64,000 nt of DNA from UBA11524 sp045591175 (lineage in GTDB: Bacteria > Bacillota > Clostridia > Christensenellales > Aristaeellaceae): the NCBI GenBank assembly GCA_045591175.1, contig JAZNSI010000013.1, positions 62,001 through 126,000 of the forward strand, in the 5' to 3' direction. Positions 57,695-64,000 of the stretch are shown one piece after another. Under the pieces are notes generated by a model. It did no database searches. It was not told where the DNA came from and saw only the letters and a list, made by a program, of their open reading frames with translations. Every line of letters starts with the position of its first letter. Within the stretch, counting starts at the first letter, position 1. A program made the position numbers and the translations under genes.

Positions 57695-57714
57695 TCTGTG
57701 AACCTGTTCACAGA
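57695..57714 (+). repeat. Perfect 20-bp palindrome between purD and purL
   Basis: TCTGTGAAC-CT-GTTCACAGA is a 9-2-9 perfect inverted repeat. It has no T tract, so it is not a terminator, and could be a protein-binding site or a remnant repeat. Confidence 0.6.
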
Positions 57715-57751
57715 TCCGAGCCAAAGCCCACGAACAAAACGCCAATACCGC

Positions 57752-57840
57752 GCAAGCCGGCAGCCCGGCCGATGAGCGGCCGGACGCGCAACCATGGTGC
57801 CAAAGCCGCATGCGCGTGCAACCTAAAGAAAGCCACCAAC
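57752..57840 (+). repeat. Intergenic repeat family 4, copy 2
   Basis: AAGCCGGCAGCCCGGCCGAT continues into GAGCGGCCGG, CGCGCAAC and later CACCAACTCAATCGCC, matching 9910-10015 in inverted orientation. Confidence 0.65.
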
Positions 57841-57847
57841 TCAATCG

Positions 57848-57925
57848 CCAAAAGGGAGTCCAGAGGGTCGAAGACCCTTTGGCAGGGTCAAGGGGCAGCG
57901 CCCCTTGCGTCCCCCCACCGACACA
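57848..57925 (+). repeat. Partial GC-rich repeat family 1, copy e
   Basis: GGGAGTCCAGAGGGTCGAAG followed by ACCCTTTGGCAGGGTCAAGG and GGCAGCGCCCCTTGCG match the 5' half of the family. The remainder of the element is absent and the purL ribosome-binding site follows directly. With the two preceding entries, it accounts for most of the 333-base purD-purL gap. Confidence 0.65.
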
Positions 57926-57944
57926 ACAAAGGAGGACTTTCCCC

Positions 57945-60900
57945 ATGAGCGTCAAGCGCATTTATGTGGAGAAGATGGCCGACTACGCCGTCGAAGCCAA
58001 GAATCTTCTCTGGGAAATTCGTCATATTCTTCAAATCAAGTCCGTGACCGGCCTGCGTCTGCTCAACCGTTACGACGTGGAAGGCGTGGCGGACGATCTG
58101 TACCAGAAGTGCCTGCCTATCGTGTTCTCTGAGCCCCAGGTCGACGTGACCTACACCGCCCTGCCTGAGGGCGCGAAGGCCGTGTTTGCCGTGGAGTTCC
58201 TGCCCGGCCAGTATGACCAGCGCGCCGCCTCCTGCGAGGAGTGCATCCAGCTGGTCGGCCAGTGCGATCGCCCCACCGTGCGCTCCGCCCGCGTGTACCT
58301 GCTGGACGGCGATTTCACCGAGGACGAACTGGCCCGCGTGAAGAAGCACGTCATCAACCCCGTGGAGTCCCGTGAGGCCGATCTGGCGGAAAAGGAAACC
58401 CTGCAGCAGGTCTACGAGACCCCCGATTCCGTGGAGACCCTGACCGGCTTCACCACCATGGATATGGAGCAGGTGCAGGCCTTCGTCGCCAAGTACGGCC
58501 TGGCCATGGATAAGGATGACCTGGCCTTCTGCCGTGACTATTTCGCATCCGAAAAGCGCGACCCCACCCTCACCGAGGTGCGCATGATCGACACCTACTG
58601 GTCCGATCACTGCCGCCACACCACCTTCCTGACCACCATCGACAAGATGGCCATCGAGAAGGCTGCGGTGGAGAAGGCCTTCCAGCGTTACCTGGCTGCC
58701 CGCGTGACCGTGTACGGCGAGGAGAAGGCTGCCAAGCGTGCCGTCAACCTGATGGACATCGCCACCATGGGCGGCAAGTACCTGAAGAAGATCGGCCAGA
58801 CCCCCAATATCGACGTGTCCGAGGAGATCAACGCCTGCTCCATCAAGATCGACGTGGATGTGGACGGCGTGAACGAGCCCTGGCTGCTCATGTTCAAGAA
58901 CGAGACCCATAATCATCCCACCGAGATCGAGCCCTTCGGCGGCGCGGCGACCTGCATCGGCGGCGCCATTCGCGATCCGCTGTCCGGCCGTACCTACGTG
59001 TACCAGGCCATGCGCGTCACCGGCGCGGCGGATCCCCTCGTGCCCGTGAGCGAGACCATGCCCGGCAAGCTGCCCCAGCGCAAGCTGGTGACCACCGCTG
59101 CCGCCGGCTATTCCTCCTATGGCAACCAGATCGGCCTGGCCACCGGCCTCGTCGATGAAATGTACCACCCCGGCTACGCGGCCAAGCGCCTCGAAATCGG
59201 CGCTGTCGTCGGCGCGGCCCCTGAGAAGAATGTCCGCCGTGAAGTGCCCGCTGCGGGCGACAAGATCGTCCTGCTGGGCGGCCGCACGGGTCGTGACGGC
59301 TGCGGCGGCGCCACCGGCTCCTCCAAGAGCCACAAGCTGGAGTCCATCGAGACCTGCGGTGCGGAAGTCCAGAAGGGCAACGCTCCCACCGAGCGCAAGC
59401 TGCAGCGTCTGTTCCGCGATGAGAGCGTGACCCGCCTGATCAAGCGCCGCAACGACTTCGGCGCGGGCGGCGTGTCCGTTGCCATTGGCGAGCTGGCTGA
59501 CGGCCTGATGATCGACCTGGACAAGGTTCCGAAGAAGTACGACGGCCTGGACGGCACCGAACTGGCCATCTCCGAGTCCCAGGAGCGCATGGCTGTCGTT
59601 CTGGAAGCCAAGGATGTCGAAACCTTCCTGGCTGCTGCCGAGCGCGAGAACCTGGAGGCCACCGTGGTGGCGGAAGTCACCGCCGAGCCCCGTCTGCGCA
59701 TGACCTGGAAGGGCAACACCATCGTAGACCTTTCCCGTGAGTTCCTCAACTCCAACGGCGCGGAGAAGCACACCACCGTTGCTGTGCCTGAGGACGGCGT
59801 GCAGCAGGTGACCTTCCCCGGTGACACCGTCACCGAGAAGCTGGCCAACATGGTCGGCAACCTGAACATCTGCTCCAAGCAGGGCTTGAGTGAGCGCTTC
59901 GACGCGACCATCGGCGCGGCCACCGTGCTGATGCCCTTCGGCGGCGCGAAGCAGCTGACCCCCAACCAGACCATGGTCGCGAAGATTCCTGTCCTGAATG
60001 GTGTCACTGACACTGTCAGCGGCATGGCCTATGGCATGCACCCCGAGCTGCTGGAGCAGTCCCCCTACGAGGGCAGCTACCTGGCGGTCATCGAAAGCGT
60101 GACCAAGCTGGTGGCGGCGGGCTTCGATTACAAGGAAGCCTACCTGACCTTCCAGGAGTACTTCGAGCGCATGGGCACCGAACCCACCCGCTGGGGCAAG
60201 CCCTTCGCGGCGCTGCTGGGCGCTTTCGACGCGCAGCTGGATCTGAACATTGCTTCCATCGGCGGCAAGGACTCCATGTCCGGTACTTTCGAGAAGATGG
60301 ACGTGCCCCCGACTCTGTGCTCCTTCGCGGTGGCGCCCGGCAAGGCCAGCAACGTCATCTCTCCCGAGTTCAAGCAGGCGGGCCATGCGATCCGCCTCGT
60401 CAGCTGCGACGCGCATGACACCGCCCAGCTGACTGCCAATTACGAGAACGTCTTTGAGGCCATCAAGGCTGGCAAGATCGTGGCTGCGTGGGCTCTGGGC
60501 CTGGGCGGCATCGCGGAAGGCCTGTTCAAGATGGGCCTGGGCAACGCCATCGGCACCCGCATCGACGAGGACTTCGACGGCGATATGTTCGCCCAGCAGA
60601 TCGGCGGCATGCTGATTGAGTGCGCTGAGGACGTCGAATTCGGCGTGAAGATCGGCGACACCATCCCCGCGTGGGTGCTGGAGTACGAGGGCGAGCGCAT
60701 CGACCTTGCCGAAATGCAGGAAATCTACGAGGGCAAGCTGGAGAAGGTCTTCAAGTACCGCGGCCGCACCGGCGAAACCACCGAGAAGTTCAGCTACAAG
60801 GCTGAAGCCCGCGTCGCGCCCAAGACCAGCTTTGCCAAGCCCCAGGCCTTCATCCCCGTGTTCCCCGGCACCAACTGCGAGTACGACACCGCCCGTGCGG

Positions 60901-61634
60901 TGGAGCGCGCCGGCGGCAAGGCGGAAATCCTGGTCATCAACAACCTGACCCCCGAGAAGATCACCGAGTCCATCAAGAAGGCCAGCGAGATCATTTCCCG
61001 CAGCCAGATGATCGTGCTGCCCGGCGGCTTCTCCGGCGGCGACGAGCCCGACGGCTCCGCCAAGTTCATCACCGCCTTCTTCCGCAACCCCGCGATGAAG
61101 GATGCTGTGCATGAGCTGCTCAAGAACCGCGACGGCCTGATGCTGGGCATCTGCAACGGTTTCCAGGCGCTGGTCAAGCTGGGTCTGGTGCCCTTCGGCG
61201 AGATCGTCGATACTGACGATCAGTGCCCGACGCTGACCTTCAATGAGATCGGCCGCCACCAGTCCATGCTGGTGCGCACCCGCATTGCCTCCAACAAGTC
61301 TCCCTGGCTGAGCCGCACCAATGTGGACGACATCCACACCATCGCCATCAGCCACGGCGAGGGCCGCTTCGTGGGCCCGGAGAAGCTGCTGCGCGAGCTG
61401 GCCGCCAACGGTCAGATCGCCACCCAGTACGTTGACCTTGCCGGCAACGCCTCCATGGACATGCGCTTCAACCCCAACGCGTCCTACTTCGCCATCGAGG
61501 GCATCACCAGCCCCGACGGCCGCGTGCTGGGCAAGATGGGCCACACCGAGCGCTCCGGCGAGAACCTGTACAAGAATGTCCCCGGCGACAAGTACCAGCC
61601 CCTGTTCGAGGGCGGCGTGGATTACTTCCGCTAA
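57945..61634 (+). CDS. purL: Phosphoribosylformylglycinamidine synthase, large single-chain form
   Basis: The 1229-residue enzyme converts FGAR to FGAM. It is the single-chain form that fuses the PurS-like, synthetase and glutaminase parts. Synthetase motifs include YWSDHCRHTTF, NETHNHPTEIEPFGGAATC and KNDFGAGG-like RRNDFGAGGVSVAI. The glutaminase (about 960-1229) has PVFPGTNCEYDTARA, LPGGFSGGDEPDGSAK, the nucleophile Cys in LGICNGFQAL and the His/Glu in SHGEGRF. AAGGAGG precedes the ATG at 57945; earlier in-frame codons lie in a repeat. It is the last gene of the cluster. Confidence 0.96.
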   Translation: MSVKRIYVEKMADYAVEAKNLLWEIRHILQIKSVTGLRLLNRYDVEGVADDLYQKCLPIVFSEPQVDVTYTALPEGAKAVFAVEFLPGQYDQRAASCEECIQLVGQCDRPTVRSARVYLLDGDFTEDELARVKKHVINPVESREADLAEKETLQQVYETPDSVETLTGFTTMDMEQVQAFVAKYGLAMDKDDLAFCRDYFASEKRDPTLTEVRMIDTYWSDHCRHTTFLTTIDKMAIEKAAVEKAFQRYLAARVTVYGEEKAAKRAVNLMDIATMGGKYLKKIGQTPNIDVSEEINACSIKIDVDVDGVNEPWLLMFKNETHNHPTEIEPFGGAATCIGGAIRDPLSGRTYVYQAMRVTGAADPLVPVSETMPGKLPQRKLVTTAAAGYSSYGNQIGLATGLVDEMYHPGYAAKRLEIGAVVGAAPEKNVRREVPAAGDKIVLLGGRTGRDGCGGATGSSKSHKLESIETCGAEVQKGNAPTERKLQRLFRDESVTRLIKRRNDFGAGGVSVAIGELADGLMIDLDKVPKKYDGLDGTELAISESQERMAVVLEAKDVETFLAAAERENLEATVVAEVTAEPRLRMTWKGNTIVDLSREFLNSNGAEKHTTVAVPEDGVQQVTFPGDTVTEKLANMVGNLNICSKQGLSERFDATIGAATVLMPFGGAKQLTPNQTMVAKIPVLNGVTDTVSGMAYGMHPELLEQSPYEGSYLAVIESVTKLVAAGFDYKEAYLTFQEYFERMGTEPTRWGKPFAALLGAFDAQLDLNIASIGGKDSMSGTFEKMDVPPTLCSFAVAPGKASNVISPEFKQAGHAIRLVSCDAHDTAQLTANYENVFEAIKAGKIVAAWALGLGGIAEGLFKMGLGNAIGTRIDEDFDGDMFAQQIGGMLIECAEDVEFGVKIGDTIPAWVLEYEGERIDLAEMQEIYEGKLEKVFKYRGRTGETTEKFSYKAEARVAPKTSFAKPQAFIPVFPGTNCEYDTARAVERAGGKAEILVINNLTPEKITESIKKASEIISRSQMIVLPGGFSGGDEPDGSAKFITAFFRNPAMKDAVHELLKNRDGLMLGICNGFQALVKLGLVPFGEIVDTDDQCPTLTFNEIGRHQSMLVRTRIASNKSPWLSRTNVDDIHTIAISHGEGRFVGPEKLLRELAANGQIATQYVDLAGNASMDMRFNPNASYFAIEGITSPDGRVLGKMGHTERSGENLYKNVPGDKYQPLFEGGVDYFR

Positions 61635-61643
61635 TCGCGGAAT

Positions 61644-61671
61644 CGCAAAAATCATATTGGGATTTTTGCGA
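61644..61671 (+). terminator. Probable terminator of purL
   Basis: A 10-bp perfect stem (61644-61653 with 61661-61670) with the T run inside its 3' arm (GATTTTTGCG). The rest of the gap to 61837 holds a GC-rich segment and the hairpin GGGCCTGCGGGCCC. Confidence 0.55.
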
Positions 61672-61837
61672 GGATTTGCACTCGCTTGCTGGTCGGCTGA
61701 TAAACCAGCCTCCCGGCCGTGCGCTCGCGTAAGGTATGTTTCGCAAGCGAAACGCCCGCCCGCGCGGCAAAGCCCCGCGATACGATGACAGTCAGAGGGC
61801 CTGCGGGCCCTCCGACACCTCCCAAGGATATAGATTC

Positions 61838-61881
61838 AAAGGCGGGCGATGCTCAAAGGAGTGTCGCCTGCTTTTTTCGTG
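61838..61881 (+). terminator. Second hairpin terminator before the helical protein gene
   Basis: AAAGGCGGGCGA (61838-61849) pairs with TCGCCTGCTTTT (61864-61875) using two G-U pairs, then continues in T residues. Confidence 0.65.
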
Positions 61882-61930
61882 GTAAAACAGGCATTGTGTG
61901 GGCATGCTGATTCCGAAAGGGGATGACAGC

Positions 61931-62365
61931 ATGGTAGAACAGGATACGATCAAGCTCCTGCGGGAATGTGATGCTGGCGTGAAGATGGGCACCGCGTCCA
62001 TCGATGATGTACTGGAGCATGTGACGAACGATGTATTCAAGAAGCGGCTGACCGACTGCAAGCAGGAACACAACCAGTTGCAGGACGAGATTCAGAAGCT
62101 GCTGGATCGCTATCAGGACGGGGGCAAGGAGCCCAACCCCATGGCCAAGGGCATGTCCCATATGAAGACCGGCATGAAGCTGGCCATGGAGCACACGGAC
62201 GCCACCATTGCCGACCTGATGACTGACGGCTGCAACATGGGCGTGAAGTCCCTGAATCGCTACCTCAACCAGTATGAGGCGGCGGATGAGGTCTCCAAGG
62301 ATATTGCCAAGCGACTGATCAACCTGGAGGAAAAGCTGGCGATCGATATCCGGCAGTACCTGTGA
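61931..62365 (+). CDS. Helical-bundle protein of unknown function (ferritin-like pattern)
   Basis: The 144-residue protein is almost entirely helical, with four long amphipathic helices (VEQDTIKLLRECDAGVKMG, DVFKKRLTDCKQEHNQLQDE, GMSHMKTGMKLAMEHTDATI, KDIAKRLINLEEKLAIDIRQ). The spacing of Glu and His residues suggests a ferritin-like or DUF2383-like bundle, and the GCNMGVKSLNRYLNQY segment looks conserved. Metal binding is not proven. AAAGGGGATG precedes the ATG at 61931. The gene is flanked by terminators, so it is probably its own unit; no promoter is obvious. Confidence 0.6.
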   Translation: MVEQDTIKLLRECDAGVKMGTASIDDVLEHVTNDVFKKRLTDCKQEHNQLQDEIQKLLDRYQDGGKEPNPMAKGMSHMKTGMKLAMEHTDATIADLMTDGCNMGVKSLNRYLNQYEAADEVSKDIAKRLINLEEKLAIDIRQYL

Positions 62366-62371
62366 ATGCAA

Positions 62372-62410
62372 AGGAGCCTGCTCCCTGAAAAAGGGAACAG
62401 GCTCCTGTTT
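62372..62410. terminator. Bidirectional terminator
   Basis: AGGAGCCTG (62372-62380) pairs with CAGGCTCCT (62398-62406), with inner TCCCT/AGGGA pairing. TGTTTATTTC follows on the plus strand. It separates convergent genes. Confidence 0.8.
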
Positions 62411-63335
62411 ATTTCTGCTTCATGGCCTGGTCGTGGCACTTTTCCGCCATCTCCCGCGGCCACTGGGCTTCGATTTCCAGGCCGCGCGCGTCCAGACGGC
62501 GGGCGATGTCCTCCCAAATGTCGGCGGCCTTGCCGAACTGCCCCATGTCGCCCCGGCAGAAGGCCATCGAGTACATCGCGTCCAGGAATTTGTCATCCAG
62601 CCGGACAGCGGCCTCCCAGTGAGGGAAGGCTTCGTTGTAGCGCTTCAGCTCACGGCAGGCGTCCCCGGCATAGACGTGCAGCAGGCCCTCTTCTGGCAAC
62701 TTCTCCAGTGCTTCCTCGCAGACCTGCAGCGTCCTTTCCGGCTGTCCGCCGGAGAACAGCGCGTGGGCAAGGTCAACCCAGGCATCTGCGCTGTCGGGCT
62801 GCTCCCGGACGACGTCTTCCTGCTCCCGGATGCATGCCGTTGCCTGACCGATGCGGCTGCGCAGGAGAATGCTCTGCCGACGGGTGCGGTGGTACATCTC
62901 CGTATCGGTGCAGCGGGTCATCTCCATGGCCTTGTCGTAGCTGCCGGTGGCCTTTTTGATGCAGTGGTACACCATGTACTCATGGATCACGCCATAGGTG
63001 CGCCAATCGTCCGCCGTGGCGGTGCCTACGCGGAAAAGTCGCTCGAATTCTTCCGCGGCGGCAAGGAAATCCTCCGGCTTGTGGCTGCGCTCGTAGACGG
63101 CCATCAGCCGCTGGGCATTGTTGTTATATCCGTGCACGACGGGCTTGAACAGGTCGTCCACCAGCACGCCGTAGAGCTTTGCGATCTCCGGCAGCAGCAT
63201 GACATCGGGGAGGGTGGAGGCGGTCTCCCAGCGGCTGACGGACTGGGGGCTCACGCCCAGCTTGGCAGCAAGCTGCTCCTGGGTGAACTTCTTATCAATG
63301 CGCAGCTTGCGCAGGTTTGTGGCAAGGGTATTCAT
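62409..63335 (-). CDS. XRE-family regulator with TPR effector domain
   Basis: The 308-residue protein has an N-terminal helix-turn-helix (1-65; LRIDKKFTQEQLAAKLGVSP, QSVSRWETASTLPDVMLL) and a C-terminal array of TPR-like helices (about 85-290; DSADAWVDLAHALFSGGQPE, EEGLLHVYAGDACRELKRYN). This layout resembles RRNPP-like or helical-repeat regulators, although no cognate signal peptide gene is seen beside it. AAAGGAG precedes the ATG at 63335. Its target genes are unknown. Confidence 0.85.
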   Translation of the reverse strand: MNTLATNLRKLRIDKKFTQEQLAAKLGVSPQSVSRWETASTLPDVMLLPEIAKLYGVLVDDLFKPVVHGYNNNAQRLMAVYERSHKPEDFLAAAEEFERLFRVGTATADDWRTYGVIHEYMVYHCIKKATGSYDKAMEMTRCTDTEMYHRTRRQSILLRSRIGQATACIREQEDVVREQPDSADAWVDLAHALFSGGQPERTLQVCEEALEKLPEEGLLHVYAGDACRELKRYNEAFPHWEAAVRLDDKFLDAMYSMAFCRGDMGQFGKAADIWEDIARRLDARGLEIEAQWPREMAEKCHDQAMKQK

Positions 63336-63372
63336 CGTATCGCTCCTTTGCGGTGTTTGACGCGTCATGATC

Positions 63373-63401
63373 AGTATAGCGCATGGCGGGAAAAACGTCC
63401 A
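63373..63401 (-). promoter_or_regulatory. Promoter of the XRE-TPR regulator
   Basis: On the minus strand TGGACG (63396-63401), 17-bp spacer, TATACT (63373-63378). Confidence 0.55.
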
Positions 63402-63451
63402 GCACGCAGTTTGCGAGGGAAGGATCATTTTCTGAGAATGCGGGCAGGTAC

Positions 63452-63480
63452 TTGCAATTCCTGACAACATGGGGTATAAT
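63452..63480 (+). promoter_or_regulatory. Promoter of the nucleoside phosphorylase gene
   Basis: TTGCAA (63452-63457), 17-bp spacer, TATAAT (63475-63480), followed by AAGGAGG. Confidence 0.85.
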
Positions 63481-63511
63481 AAGAAATGCTGTCATCAAGG
63501 AGGACTGCCCC

Positions 63512-64000
63512 ATGCTGCTGCATGAGTTTGATCCGGCAGAAACGGCGATCTTCAACCCGTCGATGGTGTTTCAGCCCGTTGAGGGCATGCCGAAGGTCGC
63601 GGTCAGCTGCTTTTCCTACGTGACCTTTGACCGGATGCTGGCGCTCTTTCCCGACGCGGTGCAGATCGCGGAGATGAAGAGTGCCTGCCAGCGTTTCCCG
63701 GTGTACAAGGTGCGTTACCGCGATGTGGAGCTGGCGCTGTACATGTCCGGTGTGGGTGCGCCGCTGTGCGTGGGCAATCAGGAGGAGATCTACGCCCTGG
63801 GCGTGGAGTGCCTGGTGCTCTTTGGCACCTGCGGCGTGCTGGATCGGGAGATCCGCGACTGCGCGGTGATCCTGCCGACTGCTGCCCTGCGGGATGAAGG
63901 CACGTCCTACCATTACGCGCCGCCGTCGGACGAGATCGATGTGAACGTCCATCATGGGGAGCTGTTCCTCAGCCTGATGCGGGAGATGAACATACCCTGC
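63512..64000 (+). CDS. Nucleoside phosphorylase (PNP/UDP family), 3' end outside window
   Basis: The ATG at 63512 follows AAGGAGG, and the frame stays open to the window edge (163 codons). The protein reads MLLHEFDPAETAIFNPSMVF, then KVAVSCFSYVTFDRMLALFP, YMSGVGAPLCVGNQEEIYAL, VECLVLFGTCGVLDREI and ILPTAALRDEGTSYHY. The phosphate-site SGVGAP, the central LFGTCG and the RDEGTSYHY segment are typical of uridine/purine nucleoside phosphorylases. It would release bases from nucleosides imported by the ABC system. The C-terminal purine/uracil specificity motif is not in the window. Confidence 0.85.
   Translation, partial: MLLHEFDPAETAIFNPSMVFQPVEGMPKVAVSCFSYVTFDRMLALFPDAVQIAEMKSACQRFPVYKVRYRDVELALYMSGVGAPLCVGNQEEIYALGVECLVLFGTCGVLDREIRDCAVILPTAALRDEGTSYHYAPPSDEIDVNVHHGELFLSLMREMNIPC

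Noticed and set aside
57888..61655. A 1255-codon open frame on the minus strand opposite purL
   Set aside because: It is the complementary shadow of a GC-rich, codon-biased gene. PurL motifs are continuous on the plus strand, and the minus frame has no domain or ribosome-binding site.

Overview
The window is GC-rich chromosomal DNA from an endospore-forming member of the Bacillota, most likely class Clostridia. The evidence is a spoIIGA-sigE-sigG locus, Gram-positive style promoters (TTGACA/TATAAT with 17-bp spacers before many genes), the rpmH-rnpA-yidD-yidC-jag operon, an ECF thiamine transporter (ThiT), a PyrR-type attenuator and a flotillin/NfeD operon. The order cannot be fixed from this sequence; a high-GC gut or rumen lineage is an inference. 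No phage, IS transposase, rRNA or CRISPR array is visible.

Layout. 1-7.6 kb: end of a probable HD-domain protein, a small membrane protein, a zinc-ribbon/YbjQ-like pair, a LUD protein with a GH8 exo-oligoxylanase, a cysteine desulfurase, and a LytTR response regulator in an apparent operon with two paralogous membrane proteins. 7.7-13.4 kb: nfeD-floA operon, uracil-DNA glycosylase and RNase Z, a TPP-riboswitch-controlled thiT, and a divergent yfbR. 13.5-24.4 kb: an LCP protein, ribosomal protein L28, the mrfA/mrfB repair pair, a TPR protein, pth and mfd. 24.5-31.4 kb: tRNA-Leu(CAA), a Ca/Na antiporter, a secreted protein, a MATE pump, and the minus-strand rpmH-rnpA-yidD-yidC-jag operon. 31.5-38.9 kb: pyrR-uraA with an attenuator leader, a P1B metal ATPase, a DMT permease and an MFS/SDR pair. 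39-42.1 kb: spoIIGA, sigE, an inverted XRE regulator, sigG. 42.2-44.7 kb: a GH113-like hydrolase, an orphan MazF and a YitT protein. 44.9-49.9 kb: a BMP-type nucleoside ABC transporter. 50-61.6 kb: a purine biosynthesis cluster (purE, F, M, N, purO-like, AICAR formyltransferase, D, L) behind a leader ORF and terminator. 61.9-64 kb: a helical-bundle protein, an XRE-TPR regulator and the start of a nucleoside phosphorylase.

Functional themes. Nucleotide metabolism dominates: de novo IMP synthesis, nucleoside and uracil uptake, PyrR control, a 5'-deoxynucleotidase and a nucleoside phosphorylase. DNA repair (MrfAB, Mfd, UDG) and sporulation sigma factors form further groups.

Intergenic DNA carries at least four repeat families. 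The most striking is a roughly 90-bp element with three consecutive hairpins whose stems differ in sequence between copies while the linkers stay constant (four copies). The others are a roughly 190-bp GC-rich repeat, a short palindromic repeat that twice follows it, and a roughly 100-bp repeat seen twice. These, together with the leader in front of purE, are the best candidates for undescribed elements.
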